A stretch of DNA of 64,000 nt from Paenibacillus silvisoli. GTDB taxonomy: Bacteria > Bacillota > Bacilli > Paenibacillales > Paenibacillaceae. The DNA lies in the NCBI RefSeq assembly GCF_030866765.1, contig NZ_CP133017.1, positions 1,517,001-1,581,000 of the forward strand, read 5' to 3'. The stretch's first letter is position 1, and every line of letters starts with the position of its first letter. Below, piece after piece: positions 53,524 to 60,619 of the stretch. Both the position numbers and the translations under genes were made by a program. The notes under the pieces are model-generated. The model was not told the origin of the DNA. It searched no databases and worked only from the letters and a program-made list of their open reading frames with translations.

Positions 53524-54873
53524 TTGGTTAAGAAGCTTACTGGACTTACGCTTGCCGTTGCGATGAGCACGACTCTTGCGGCATGCGGAGCAACGAACGA
53601 AACGCAAAACGGGGAAGAGACAACAGGCGCAGGCAATGCAGTGAACGCCAACGCCACCGCCAACGAGGCAGCTGCAACGCCGGAGAAGAAGATCACGATT
53701 AAGTACTGGTACGCATTCGGCGACAAAATCGAAGAAGCCAAGCAGCACCTGGTACAAGAGTTTAACGCTTCGCAAGACAAGTACGAAGTCGTTGCCGAGC
53801 ACCAAGGCAACTATGACGATCTTCACGCCAAAGTACAAGCGGCATTCGCGGCGGGCGACGCACCGGCCGTATCCGATCTCGAGATCGCCTCGACGGGCGT
53901 ATTCTTCCGGTCCGGCATGATTCAAGAGCTGACGGAGTACGCCGAGCGCGATAAAGAAGAGCTGCAATTGGACGATTTCAACAAAGGCTTGATGGGCAAC
54001 GCATACGTAGACGGCAAGCTGGTCGGCCTTCCATTCATGCGCAGCACCCCGATTCTCTATAAAAACGTCACGATGCTGAAAGACGCGGGTCTTGACCCGG
54101 CTGGTCCGAAATCATGGGATGAGCTGGAGCAGTATTCCCGCGTGTTGAAAGAAAAAGGCAAGCTCGGCATGACGGTGCCGGCCGACATCTGGTTCTACGA
54201 AGGGCTCGTAGCGCAAAGCGGAGGCCAAATGCTGTCCGAAGACGGCAAAACGGCGACGTTTAATTCGCCTGAAGGCGTGGAGCCGGTTACGTTCTGGAAG
54301 AAGCTCGCTGCCGAGAAGCTGATCAAAATTCCGGTAGGCGACGAAGCGGGCGCGACGGCGGATAAAGATTTTGCCAACCAACTGTCCGCGTTCAAATTCG
54401 CCTCGACGGCCGGCGTAACCGGTACGCTTGAAATCGCGAAAGCGAACGGCTTCGAGCTGGAAACGTCGTTCATGCCTGCGAACAAGAGCTATGGCGTTCC
54501 GACAGGCGGCTGCCAGCTGGTCATGACGTCCAAGAGCACGGATGAAGAGAAAGAAGCGGCATGGGCCTTCATTAAGTTCATGACGACGAAGGAAGCTACG
54601 ATTTACCAGCATAAGCATGTCGGTTACTTGCCGACTCGTATGTCCGCCATTGATACGGATGAGCTGAAAGAGCACTTCCAGCAATTCCCGCAATTTAAAG
54701 TAGCCGTTGATCAACTGGAATACGCAAGACCGCGTCCGATGGAAACGGCCTATCCGGAAGTGGCTAAACTGATCCGCGAAGCGATCGAGAAAGCGATTCT
54801 GACTCCGGATGTGGAGCCGCAGGATGCTTTGAACGAAGCTGCCGAAAAAGCGAACAAGCTGCTAAGCAAATAA
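53524..54873 (+). CDS. ugpB: UgpB-type solute-binding lipoprotein (glycerol 3-phosphate / glycerophosphodiester)
   Basis: 449 residues from TTG 53524, chosen because GGAGGG lies 7 nt before it and the resulting MVKKLTGLTLAV is a proper lipoprotein start; ATG 53509 and 53518 overlap that ribosome-binding site. Lipobox LAAC with Cys21, then an Asn/Ala/Glu linker to about 58. The mature protein (ITIKYWYAFGD, EHQGNYDDLHAKVQAAFAAG, GLPFMRSTPILYKN, SFMPANKSYGVPTGGCQLVM) has the UgpB/MalE fold. The assignment to glycerol phosphates leans on the gene context (GlpP, UgpACE, GDPD). Confidence 0.85.
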   Translation: MVKKLTGLTLAVAMSTTLAACGATNETQNGEETTGAGNAVNANATANEAAATPEKKITIKYWYAFGDKIEEAKQHLVQEFNASQDKYEVVAEHQGNYDDLHAKVQAAFAAGDAPAVSDLEIASTGVFFRSGMIQELTEYAERDKEELQLDDFNKGLMGNAYVDGKLVGLPFMRSTPILYKNVTMLKDAGLDPAGPKSWDELEQYSRVLKEKGKLGMTVPADIWFYEGLVAQSGGQMLSEDGKTATFNSPEGVEPVTFWKKLAAEKLIKIPVGDEAGATADKDFANQLSAFKFASTAGVTGTLEIAKANGFELETSFMPANKSYGVPTGGCQLVMTSKSTDEEKEAAWAFIKFMTTKEATIYQHKHVGYLPTRMSAIDTDELKEHFQQFPQFKVAVDQLEYARPRPMETAYPEVAKLIREAIEKAILTPDVEPQDALNEAAEKANKLLSK

Positions 54874-54884
54874 TCAAAATGCGC

Positions 54885-54948
54885 GGAGATCATCCTTGAC
54901 CGGCGATCGATCCGATCCACATCCACATCCTGTGCGAGGATGGTCTCC
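54885..54948 (+). other. Intercistronic stem-loop after ugpB
   Basis: GGAGATCATCC and GGATGGTCTCC pair with one wobble around a loop of about 40 nt. No T tract. Likely a 3' stabiliser of the lipoprotein message. Confidence 0.45.
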
Positions 54949-54982
54949 TACTACAACACAAACAACGGAGAGGTACCGGAAT

Positions 54983-55879
54983 ATGCAAAGCGAGAACTGG
55001 TTGTCGGCTTTAAAGGTCATTATTTTCGATATGGACGGCACGCTTTATCAGGAAGACTCTTTCATGGACCGTTACATCCGCTATATGTTGGAGGCTACGG
55101 ACCGGGAGCATGAGACGGAAGCTGCGGTCGCCCTCGGCAGAGCGATTCTGACCGGCGAGCATCCCGTACAATTCGGCCATTTCTACAGCATGCAGGACGA
55201 TGCCTTGCTGGTAAGAAAGGGTGACGGATTTGCGCAAGGCTTGTCATGGGACGGGGGAATTTTGGCTGGACCGGATGCCGGCGAGCCGGTTCCCGACCTG
55301 ATCCATATTGGCGATCCGTGGTGCATTGCGGCGGTTATCGGCCATAAATACAAGCTTTCCGGGCAGAAGATTAGACAGGCGTTTGAACGCGTCCGCGAGG
55401 AGATGGTTCAAGAGCCGTACCGTTTCGAATTCCGCAGCGAACTGGTCGAGGCGATCGCGGAGCTGGATGCGGTGGAGAAAAAAATCGTCATGACGAATAC
55501 GTATCTCGCATCCGGAATGGAATTTCTTCACTACATGCAGATTCACGATAGCTTCGATGCGATCTATTGCGACGCGGAGAAGCCGCGGGGCATTCAGCGT
55601 CTCGTTACGGAATTGCTGCAAGAAGGCTATCAGCCCCATGAAATATTGTCGATCGGAGATAATCCGTGGAACGATCTGCATCCCGTCAAGCAATTGGGCG
55701 GCCGCACCTGTTTTATTTCGCCATACGGAAGCGCGGATCCGGAGAATTGGGACCTGCGGTTAACGACGCTTGACGAGCTTCAGAAGCTGATGCAGGACAT
55801 TCAGGCAGCTAATACAAGGAGGGAATTCACGAGTGGCGAAGATCGAGCTCAAGCATATCAGCAAGAAGTTCAAGGATGA
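54983..55879 (+). CDS. HAD-superfamily hydrolase (phosphatase)
   Basis: 298 residues from ATG 54983 (GGAGAGG upstream). HAD motif I IIFDMDGTLYQ (nucleophile Asp and acid Asp), motif II VMTNT and motif IV LSIGDNPWNDLHP. A cap domain lies between (about 25-165). It would remove a phosphate from a small metabolite; in this operon a glycerol phosphate or sugar phosphate is likely. The last 16 codons overlap the start of the ATPase gene by 47 bp and encode low-complexity sequence, which suggests the original stop was lost. Confidence 0.85.
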   Translation: MQSENWLSALKVIIFDMDGTLYQEDSFMDRYIRYMLEATDREHETEAAVALGRAILTGEHPVQFGHFYSMQDDALLVRKGDGFAQGLSWDGGILAGPDAGEPVPDLIHIGDPWCIAAVIGHKYKLSGQKIRQAFERVREEMVQEPYRFEFRSELVEAIAELDAVEKKIVMTNTYLASGMEFLHYMQIHDSFDAIYCDAEKPRGIQRLVTELLQEGYQPHEILSIGDNPWNDLHPVKQLGGRTCFISPYGSADPENWDLRLTTLDELQKLMQDIQAANTRREFTSGEDRAQAYQQEVQG

Positions 55880-56888
55880 AACCGTCATTCAGGATTTGAA
55901 CCTAACGATCAAAGACGGGTCGTTCACGGTGCTGGTCGGACCGTCCGGCTGCGGAAAATCGACGACGCTGCGGATGATCGCAGGTCTTGAGAAGGCTAGC
56001 GGCGGCGAGATCTGGATCGGCGGCAAATGCGTAAACGATACGGCGCCGGGACTGCGGGACGTTGCGATGGTGTTCCAGAACTACGCCCTGTATCCGACGA
56101 TGACCGTGCGCGGCAATATCGAGTTCGGCTTGAAAAACAGAGGCGTGTCGCGCGGCGAGCGCGAAGCGCTGATCAACGATATTTCGGACATCGTAGGCTT
56201 GAAGCCGTATTTGGACAAAAAGCCGCAGCAGCTGTCGGGCGGCCAGCGCCAGCGCGTTGCTCTCGCCAGAGCGATGGTCAAGAAGCCAAAGGTGTTCATT
56301 CTCGACGAGCCGCTTTCGAATTTGGACGCCAAGCTGCGGAACCAGATGAGAACGGAATTGATCCAGCTGCATAAGCGTCTGGGCACGACCTTCGTCTATG
56401 TCACGCACGATCAGGTCGAAGCGATGTCGATGGGCGACGAAATCGTCGTGATGAACGGCGGCGTCATTCAGCAGGCCGAGTCGCCGATGAAGCTGTATCA
56501 TGATCCCGCGAACTTGTTTACCGCGCAATTCATCGGAACGCCGGCCATGAACGTGATGGACATCCGAGACATGCAGGGGCTTGCGATGACGGCAGGCGAC
56601 AACGTGGGGCATGTCGGATTCCGGCCCGAGCAGGCGCATTTTCAAGCGGGCAAACCGCAGGAAGGGTATAAGATCGATGGCGAGATCATTACGCGCGAGA
56701 GCTTGGGAGCGGAAAATATTTATCAAATCCAGTCCCGCACCGGCGTCTTCTTCGTCAAAACATTTCTCGAGCCGATGGTCGAGGATGCGCAGGTTACGGT
56801 CGTCATTTCCTATGACCAGCTCTATTATTTCGGCCTGAACGGCGAGCGGCTGCGCGGCGTTTACGCCGCCGCGGCAGGGGGCGTGTAA
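55833..56888 (+). CDS. ugpC: UgpC/MsmX-type ABC-transporter ATPase
   Basis: 351 residues from GTG 55833 with AAGGAGG upstream. Walker A GPSGCGKST, Q-loop MVFQNYALYP, signature LSGGQRQRVALARA, Walker B VFILDEPLSNLD, H-loop VTHDQ; the C-terminal TOBE/OB region (GFRPEQAHF) is that of the UgpC/MalK/MsmX group. It powers UgpAE here. It is the only ATPase of this type in the window, so it could also serve the three LplB/YtcP importers, as MsmX does in B. subtilis. Confidence 0.95.
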   Translation: MAKIELKHISKKFKDETVIQDLNLTIKDGSFTVLVGPSGCGKSTTLRMIAGLEKASGGEIWIGGKCVNDTAPGLRDVAMVFQNYALYPTMTVRGNIEFGLKNRGVSRGEREALINDISDIVGLKPYLDKKPQQLSGGQRQRVALARAMVKKPKVFILDEPLSNLDAKLRNQMRTELIQLHKRLGTTFVYVTHDQVEAMSMGDEIVVMNGGVIQQAESPMKLYHDPANLFTAQFIGTPAMNVMDIRDMQGLAMTAGDNVGHVGFRPEQAHFQAGKPQEGYKIDGEIITRESLGAENIYQIQSRTGVFFVKTFLEPMVEDAQVTVVISYDQLYYFGLNGERLRGVYAAAAGGV

Positions 56889-56889
56889 C

Positions 56890-57762
56890 ATGACGGCATG
56901 GGAAAAGCTGCGTCCGTACGGGATGGTCGCTCCGGCAATTATCATCTTCTCCCTGTTTTTTATTTATCCGATCTTCTACATGATCTATTTGAGCATGTTC
57001 GATTGGAACTTCGTCAGTCCGACGAAATCGTTCGTCGGCCTGCAAAATTTCCGGGATTTGCTGACAGACGCCGATTTCCGGAAGGTGCTCTCGAACACGA
57101 CGGTCTATACGGTGCTGACGGTGACGCTCACGACCGTGATTTCGCTCGTGCTTGCGCTGTGGCTGAACCGAAAAGGCCTATTCTATGGCTTCGTGCAAGG
57201 CGCGATCTTCAGTCCGCACATTATTTCGCTCGTGTCCATTTCGCTCTTGTGGAGCTGGCTGATGGATCCCGAATACGGCTTGATGAACGGGGTGATCGGC
57301 TTGTTCGGCTTCGGCAAGCTGGCTTGGCTGTCGCATCCGAGCACGTCGCTGATCTCGCTCGTCATCGTCGCGGTATGGAAGGGCGTCGGCTACAATACGC
57401 TCGTCTTTATCGCCGGCTTGCAGAGCATTCCCGCGGATATTTACGAAGCGGCGGCGCTTGACCGCTCCAAGCCTTGGACGACGTTCTCGAAGCTGATTTT
57501 GCCGATGCTGTCGCCGACGATCTTCTTCCTCGTCATCATCAACATGCTCGGTTCGTTCCAGGTGTTCGAAACGATCGCGATCATGACGCAGGGCGGGCCG
57601 ATCAACTCGACGAACACGCTTGTGTATTACATTTACGAGAACGGCTTCCGTTTCTTCAAGATCGGCTACGCATCGGCTGCCGGAGTCATTCTGCTTGTCA
57701 TCGTCGGCTTGCTGACGCTGATCTATTTCCGACTTCTCTCTAAGCGCGTTCATTATCGATAA
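56890..57762 (+). CDS. ugpA: UgpA-type ABC-transporter permease
   Basis: 290 residues, about six transmembrane helices. WEKLRPYGMVAPAIIIFSLF is a typical MalF/UgpA first helix; EAA loop DIYEAAALDRSKPWTTFSKL; MTQGGPINSTNTLVYYIYE is diagnostic for the UgpA/LacF group. Start ATG 56890 lies one base after the ATPase stop. Confidence 0.92.
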   Translation: MTAWEKLRPYGMVAPAIIIFSLFFIYPIFYMIYLSMFDWNFVSPTKSFVGLQNFRDLLTDADFRKVLSNTTVYTVLTVTLTTVISLVLALWLNRKGLFYGFVQGAIFSPHIISLVSISLLWSWLMDPEYGLMNGVIGLFGFGKLAWLSHPSTSLISLVIVAVWKGVGYNTLVFIAGLQSIPADIYEAAALDRSKPWTTFSKLILPMLSPTIFFLVIINMLGSFQVFETIAIMTQGGPINSTNTLVYYIYENGFRFFKIGYASAAGVILLVIVGLLTLIYFRLLSKRVHYR

Positions 57763-57782
57763 GAAGGGTGAGGTGAGTTCTT

Positions 57783-58709
57783 TTGAAAGCCGTCAATCGC
57801 AGGCTTAGCGTGAGCTCTACGGGGACCGTCACCGCCGGCGAACTCCCGCCGGTCGTGACTGTCAGAAGGCAGCCGCTGTTTAGGAGAACGGCAGGCTACG
57901 CTCTGCAAGCCATCAATCTCGTCGGTCTGCTCCTGCTTGTGCTGATCTTCGCGCTGCCGTTCGTCTGGATGATTTCAACGTCGCTGAAGACGCTGCCGGA
58001 AACGATGATTTTCCCGCCGGAATGGATTCCGCGCAATCCTGTCTGGCAAAATTACGCGGAAGCTTGGGGCACGGGGCCGTTCCTGCACTATTTTACGAAC
58101 AGCATCATCGTCGCGGGCGGCATTCTGGTGCTGCAGCTGGCTACGATTATTCCAGCGGCGTACGCTTTTGCGCGCTACAAGTTCGCAGGTTCGGGTTTCC
58201 TGTTCGGCATCGTCATGGTCACGTTGATGATTCCGGCGCAGCTGATCTTCCTGCCCGTTTATTTGGAGCTCAGCTCCTGGAAGCTGCTCAATACGCATCT
58301 GGGCCTTATTTTACCGTTCGCTTCAAGCGCCTTCGGCATCTTCCTTCTTCGTCAGGCTTTCATGCAGGTTGCCGAGGAGCTGATCGAGGCGGCGCGTCTG
58401 GATCATGCCAGCGAGTGGAAAGTTATTATTCACATTATGGTTCCGCTCGTAAAGCCGGTGCTGGTCACTTTTATGCTGTTCAGCTTCATCGCGCACTGGA
58501 ACGACTATTTCTGGCCGCTCGTCATGACGACGAACGAAACGGCCCGTACGCTGCCGATCGGCATCGCGAAGATTCGGGAAGTCGAAGGCGTCGCGACGTG
58601 GAATACGCTGATGGCCGGCAACCTGATTCTCGTCACGCCGATTCTGATCGTGTTCTTCTTCTCGCAGCGGCAAATTATCCGTGCTTTTGTCTATAACGGC
58701 GTCAAATAA
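57783..58709 (+). CDS. ugpE: UgpE-type ABC-transporter permease
   Basis: 308 residues from TTG 57783 (GAGGTGAG upstream). Six helices; FVWMISTSLKTLPETMIFPPEW and NYAEAWGTGPFLHYFTNSI are hallmarks of MalG/UgpE permeases, with EAA loop ELIEAARLDHASEWKVI and ending QRQIIRAFVYNGVK. Partner of UgpA. Confidence 0.93.
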   Translation: MKAVNRRLSVSSTGTVTAGELPPVVTVRRQPLFRRTAGYALQAINLVGLLLLVLIFALPFVWMISTSLKTLPETMIFPPEWIPRNPVWQNYAEAWGTGPFLHYFTNSIIVAGGILVLQLATIIPAAYAFARYKFAGSGFLFGIVMVTLMIPAQLIFLPVYLELSSWKLLNTHLGLILPFASSAFGIFLLRQAFMQVAEELIEAARLDHASEWKVIIHIMVPLVKPVLVTFMLFSFIAHWNDYFWPLVMTTNETARTLPIGIAKIREVEGVATWNTLMAGNLILVTPILIVFFFSQRQIIRAFVYNGVK

Positions 58710-58733
58710 ACGATTTTGAAGGGATGATCGAAC

Positions 58734-59474
58734 ATGATTACAATCGTCGCACACCGGGGATGGTCCGGAGCAGCACCCGAAAATACGATGGCGGCTTTCG
58801 AGCTTGCGTTGAAGGATCCGGGCATCCACTACATCGAACTGGATGTCCATCTGTCCAAGGATGGCGTACCTGTCGTCATTCACGATCATACGCTGGAACG
58901 CACGACGAACGGGAACGGCCCGGTCGAGGCTTACACGTATGAGGAGCTTCGCGAGCTGGATGCAGGCAGCTGGTTTGACGCGGCGTTCGAAGGGGAGCGC
59001 ATTCCTTCGTTAGAGGAAGTATTCGAGTTTACTCGCGGACGCTGCAAGCTGGCGGTAGAGCTGAAGACGATGGGCGGCAATTACGAAGGCATCGAAGAGA
59101 AGGTGCTTGCGCTTGTGGAGCGGTTCGAGATGAAGGATCAGGTCGTGCTTTCGTCGTTCGACCATGATTCGATGAAGAAGGCGCACGACATCGACCCTTC
59201 CGTCGTGACGGGCCTGATCATCTTCGGCAAGCCGACGCTCATTTGGGAGCAGCTCGTCTATACGGGCGCTACGAGCATTTCGATTGACCACCGATTCGCG
59301 ACCTCTGCGCTGATCGAGGAAATGGAAGCCCGCGGCATCGATATCGGCGTATGGACGGTGGACAAACCGGAGGTGCTCGCCCGAATCGTAGCGGCACATC
59401 CCAATGTCCGCATCACGACCAACTATCCGGACCGTCTGCTGCAGCTGACGAGACAACAGCCAGCGGCACTGTAA
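58734..59474 (+). CDS. ugpQ: Cytoplasmic glycerophosphodiester phosphodiesterase
   Basis: 246 residues. GDPD motifs: VAHRGWSGAAPENTMAAF (His, Arg, Glu), YIELDVHLSKDGVPVVIHDH (Glu, Asp, His) and LAVELK (Glu); the C-terminus has VWTVDKPEVLARIVA and ITTNYPDRLL. It splits glycerophosphodiesters into glycerol 3-phosphate and an alcohol. Without a signal peptide it is of the UgpQ type, working on diesters brought in by UgpABCE. The glycerol 3-phosphate formed is the effector of GlpP, which gives positive feedback. Confidence 0.93.
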   Translation: MITIVAHRGWSGAAPENTMAAFELALKDPGIHYIELDVHLSKDGVPVVIHDHTLERTTNGNGPVEAYTYEELRELDAGSWFDAAFEGERIPSLEEVFEFTRGRCKLAVELKTMGGNYEGIEEKVLALVERFEMKDQVVLSSFDHDSMKKAHDIDPSVVTGLIIFGKPTLIWEQLVYTGATSISIDHRFATSALIEEMEARGIDIGVWTVDKPEVLARIVAAHPNVRITTNYPDRLLQLTRQQPAAL

Positions 59475-59485
59475 GGTACACGCGC

Positions 59486-59533
59486 ACAGCCTCAGCCTTT
59501 ATGATCATGGATCATAGGGCTGGGGCTGTTTTT
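59486..59533 (+). terminator. Terminator of the ugp operon
   Basis: ACAGCCTCAGCC pairs with GGCTGGGGCTGT with a small mismatch, and an inner TATGAT/ATCATA stem continues it; TTTTT follows. Confidence 0.88.
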
Positions 59534-59583
59534 GTGGTTGCAGCTGGCAGCGGGGAGCGGGTGGGAGACTGCTCGATCGCCGA

Positions 59584-59855
59584 TTTTGTACGAAATATCG
59601 TACAAAAGGGCCGCCGAGCCCCACGAAATCGCCGTTTTGTACGAAATATCGTACAAAAGAGCCGGGGATCCCCCCGAGATCGCCGGTTTTGTACGAAAGA
59701 TCGTACAAAAGAGCCGGGGATCCCCCCGAAATCGCCGGTTTTGTACGAAATATCGTACAAAAGAGCCGAGGATCCCCCCGAAATCGCCGGTTTTGTATGA
59801 AAGATCGTACAAAAGAGCCGGCGATCCCCCCGAAATCGCCGGTTTTGTACGAAAA
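59584..59855. repeat. Tandem array of a 52-bp palindromic unit (five full copies and a half)
   Basis: TTTTGTACGA-AATA-TCGTACAAAA starts at 59584, 59635, 59687, 59739 and 59791, and a half copy starts at 59843; spacings are 51, 52, 52, 52, 52. Between the palindromes lies GAGCCGGGGATCCCCCCGA, itself containing the GGGGATCCCC palindrome. Loop bases alternate AATA/AAGA. All frames stay open through the array by chance, so the long predicted proteins here are not genes. It lies between the ugp terminator and the second array. Confidence 0.92.
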
Positions 59856-59886
59856 CTCACACACATGGTACCCATCCACCGCCGCC

Positions 59887-60165
59887 GAGAGTCGGATTTC
59901 CCGACGCTCAGCTCCATTTTCGCGTAGTTTCGCCCCTGAGCATCGGTTTTTCCGACGCTCAGCAAGCGAACGCGGGGCATTTCGCCTACTTCCTTCCTCG
60001 AGCGTCGAGTTTCCCAACTCTCAGCTCCGTATACTCGTAGTTTCGCCGCCGAGCGTCGGGATTCCCGACTCTCTGCTTCCGTTTTCCCGAATTACCGCCC
60101 CTGAGCCTCGCTTTTCCCGACGCTCAACAAGCGAACGCAATCCCCGATTTTGCTCGAGCATCGAC
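59887..60165. repeat. Second tandem array: GAGCGTCGG...CCGACGCTC palindromes, about 52-bp pitch
   Basis: Five 23-bp hairpin units start at 59887, 59938, 60000, 60051 and 60103 (spacings 51, 62, 51, 52), with a worn sixth near 60152. Linkers share CGTAGTTTCGCC and CAAGCGAACGC. Sequence is unrelated to the first array, but the pitch is nearly the same. Together with 59475-59583 and 60166-60261, where I see nothing else beyond the ugp terminator, this fills the 787-bp gene-free stretch. Confidence 0.85.
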
Positions 60166-60261
60166 CTTTGTCCTGCCAATCATCATCCTCCGGTGGATAA
60201 TTTTCCCTCAACGAGACAAACTAACAGGCAAGTATGAACCGGAATAGAGGTATCCATCCGA

Positions 60262-60567
60262 ATGGCAGCTGATACGCGGACTGATCAAGCGGAGCCGATT
60301 CTGCCCGAACTGCAGGCGAACGTGGATAAGATCAAAGCGGCGTTCGGCAACAGCAGCGATGTCGTCATCGAGCGGCTCGGCGTGTCGCAGGACTGCCCAT
60401 TGGAAATCGGCTATATAGTGCGCTCGCAGGCGAGGATTTGCCCACTGAATATCGGACAAATGTCCCGTAGACGCTTCAAATCAGCCTTCACCACTTTTTT
60501 GAAAGCGAAGCCGAGCATCGTTCAGATGCTCGGCTTTTTGATGTCGCCCAATAACCCACACTTGTGA
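60262..60567 (+). pseudogene. Remnant of a GerA-type spore-germination protein gene
   Basis: The first 50 codons (ILPELQANVDKIKAAFGNSS, DVVIERLGV) match the cytoplasmic N-terminal segment of GerA/GerKA germinant-receptor A subunits by eye (a 'NxxxIKxxxGNSxDVVIR' pattern). After about residue 55 the resemblance ends and the frame runs on through unrelated sequence and a terminator to a TGA at 60565. A full GerA subunit has about 500 residues, so this is a broken leftover. A weak AGAGGT lies before the ATG. Confidence 0.5.
60508..60539 (+). terminator. Strong terminator after the GerA remnant
   Basis: AAGCCGAGCATC (60508-60519), loop GTTCA, GATGCTCGGCTT (60525-60536), then TTTTT. Confidence 0.93.
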
Positions 60568-60590
60568 AAGCGGCACCAAATCGGTACAAT
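60562..60590 (+). promoter_or_regulatory. Promoter of the fourth kinase/regulator pair
   Basis: TTGTGA (60562-60567), 17-bp spacer, TACAAT (60585-60590); the kinase ATG is 29 bp further on. Confidence 0.65.
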
Positions 60591-60619
60591 TAGTGCCTTA
60601 GAAGGGTGTGAATTGACGA

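Noticed and set aside
59584..59855. CRISPR array
   Set aside because: The whole 52-bp unit is conserved, including what would be the spacers, and no cas genes are in the window; it is a tandem palindromic repeat.
59492..60237. Long open frames on both strands (130-182 codons) across the repeat arrays
   Set aside because: They arise because the repeats contain no stops in several frames; they overlap each other, have no ribosome-binding sites and encode only repeat-derived sequence.
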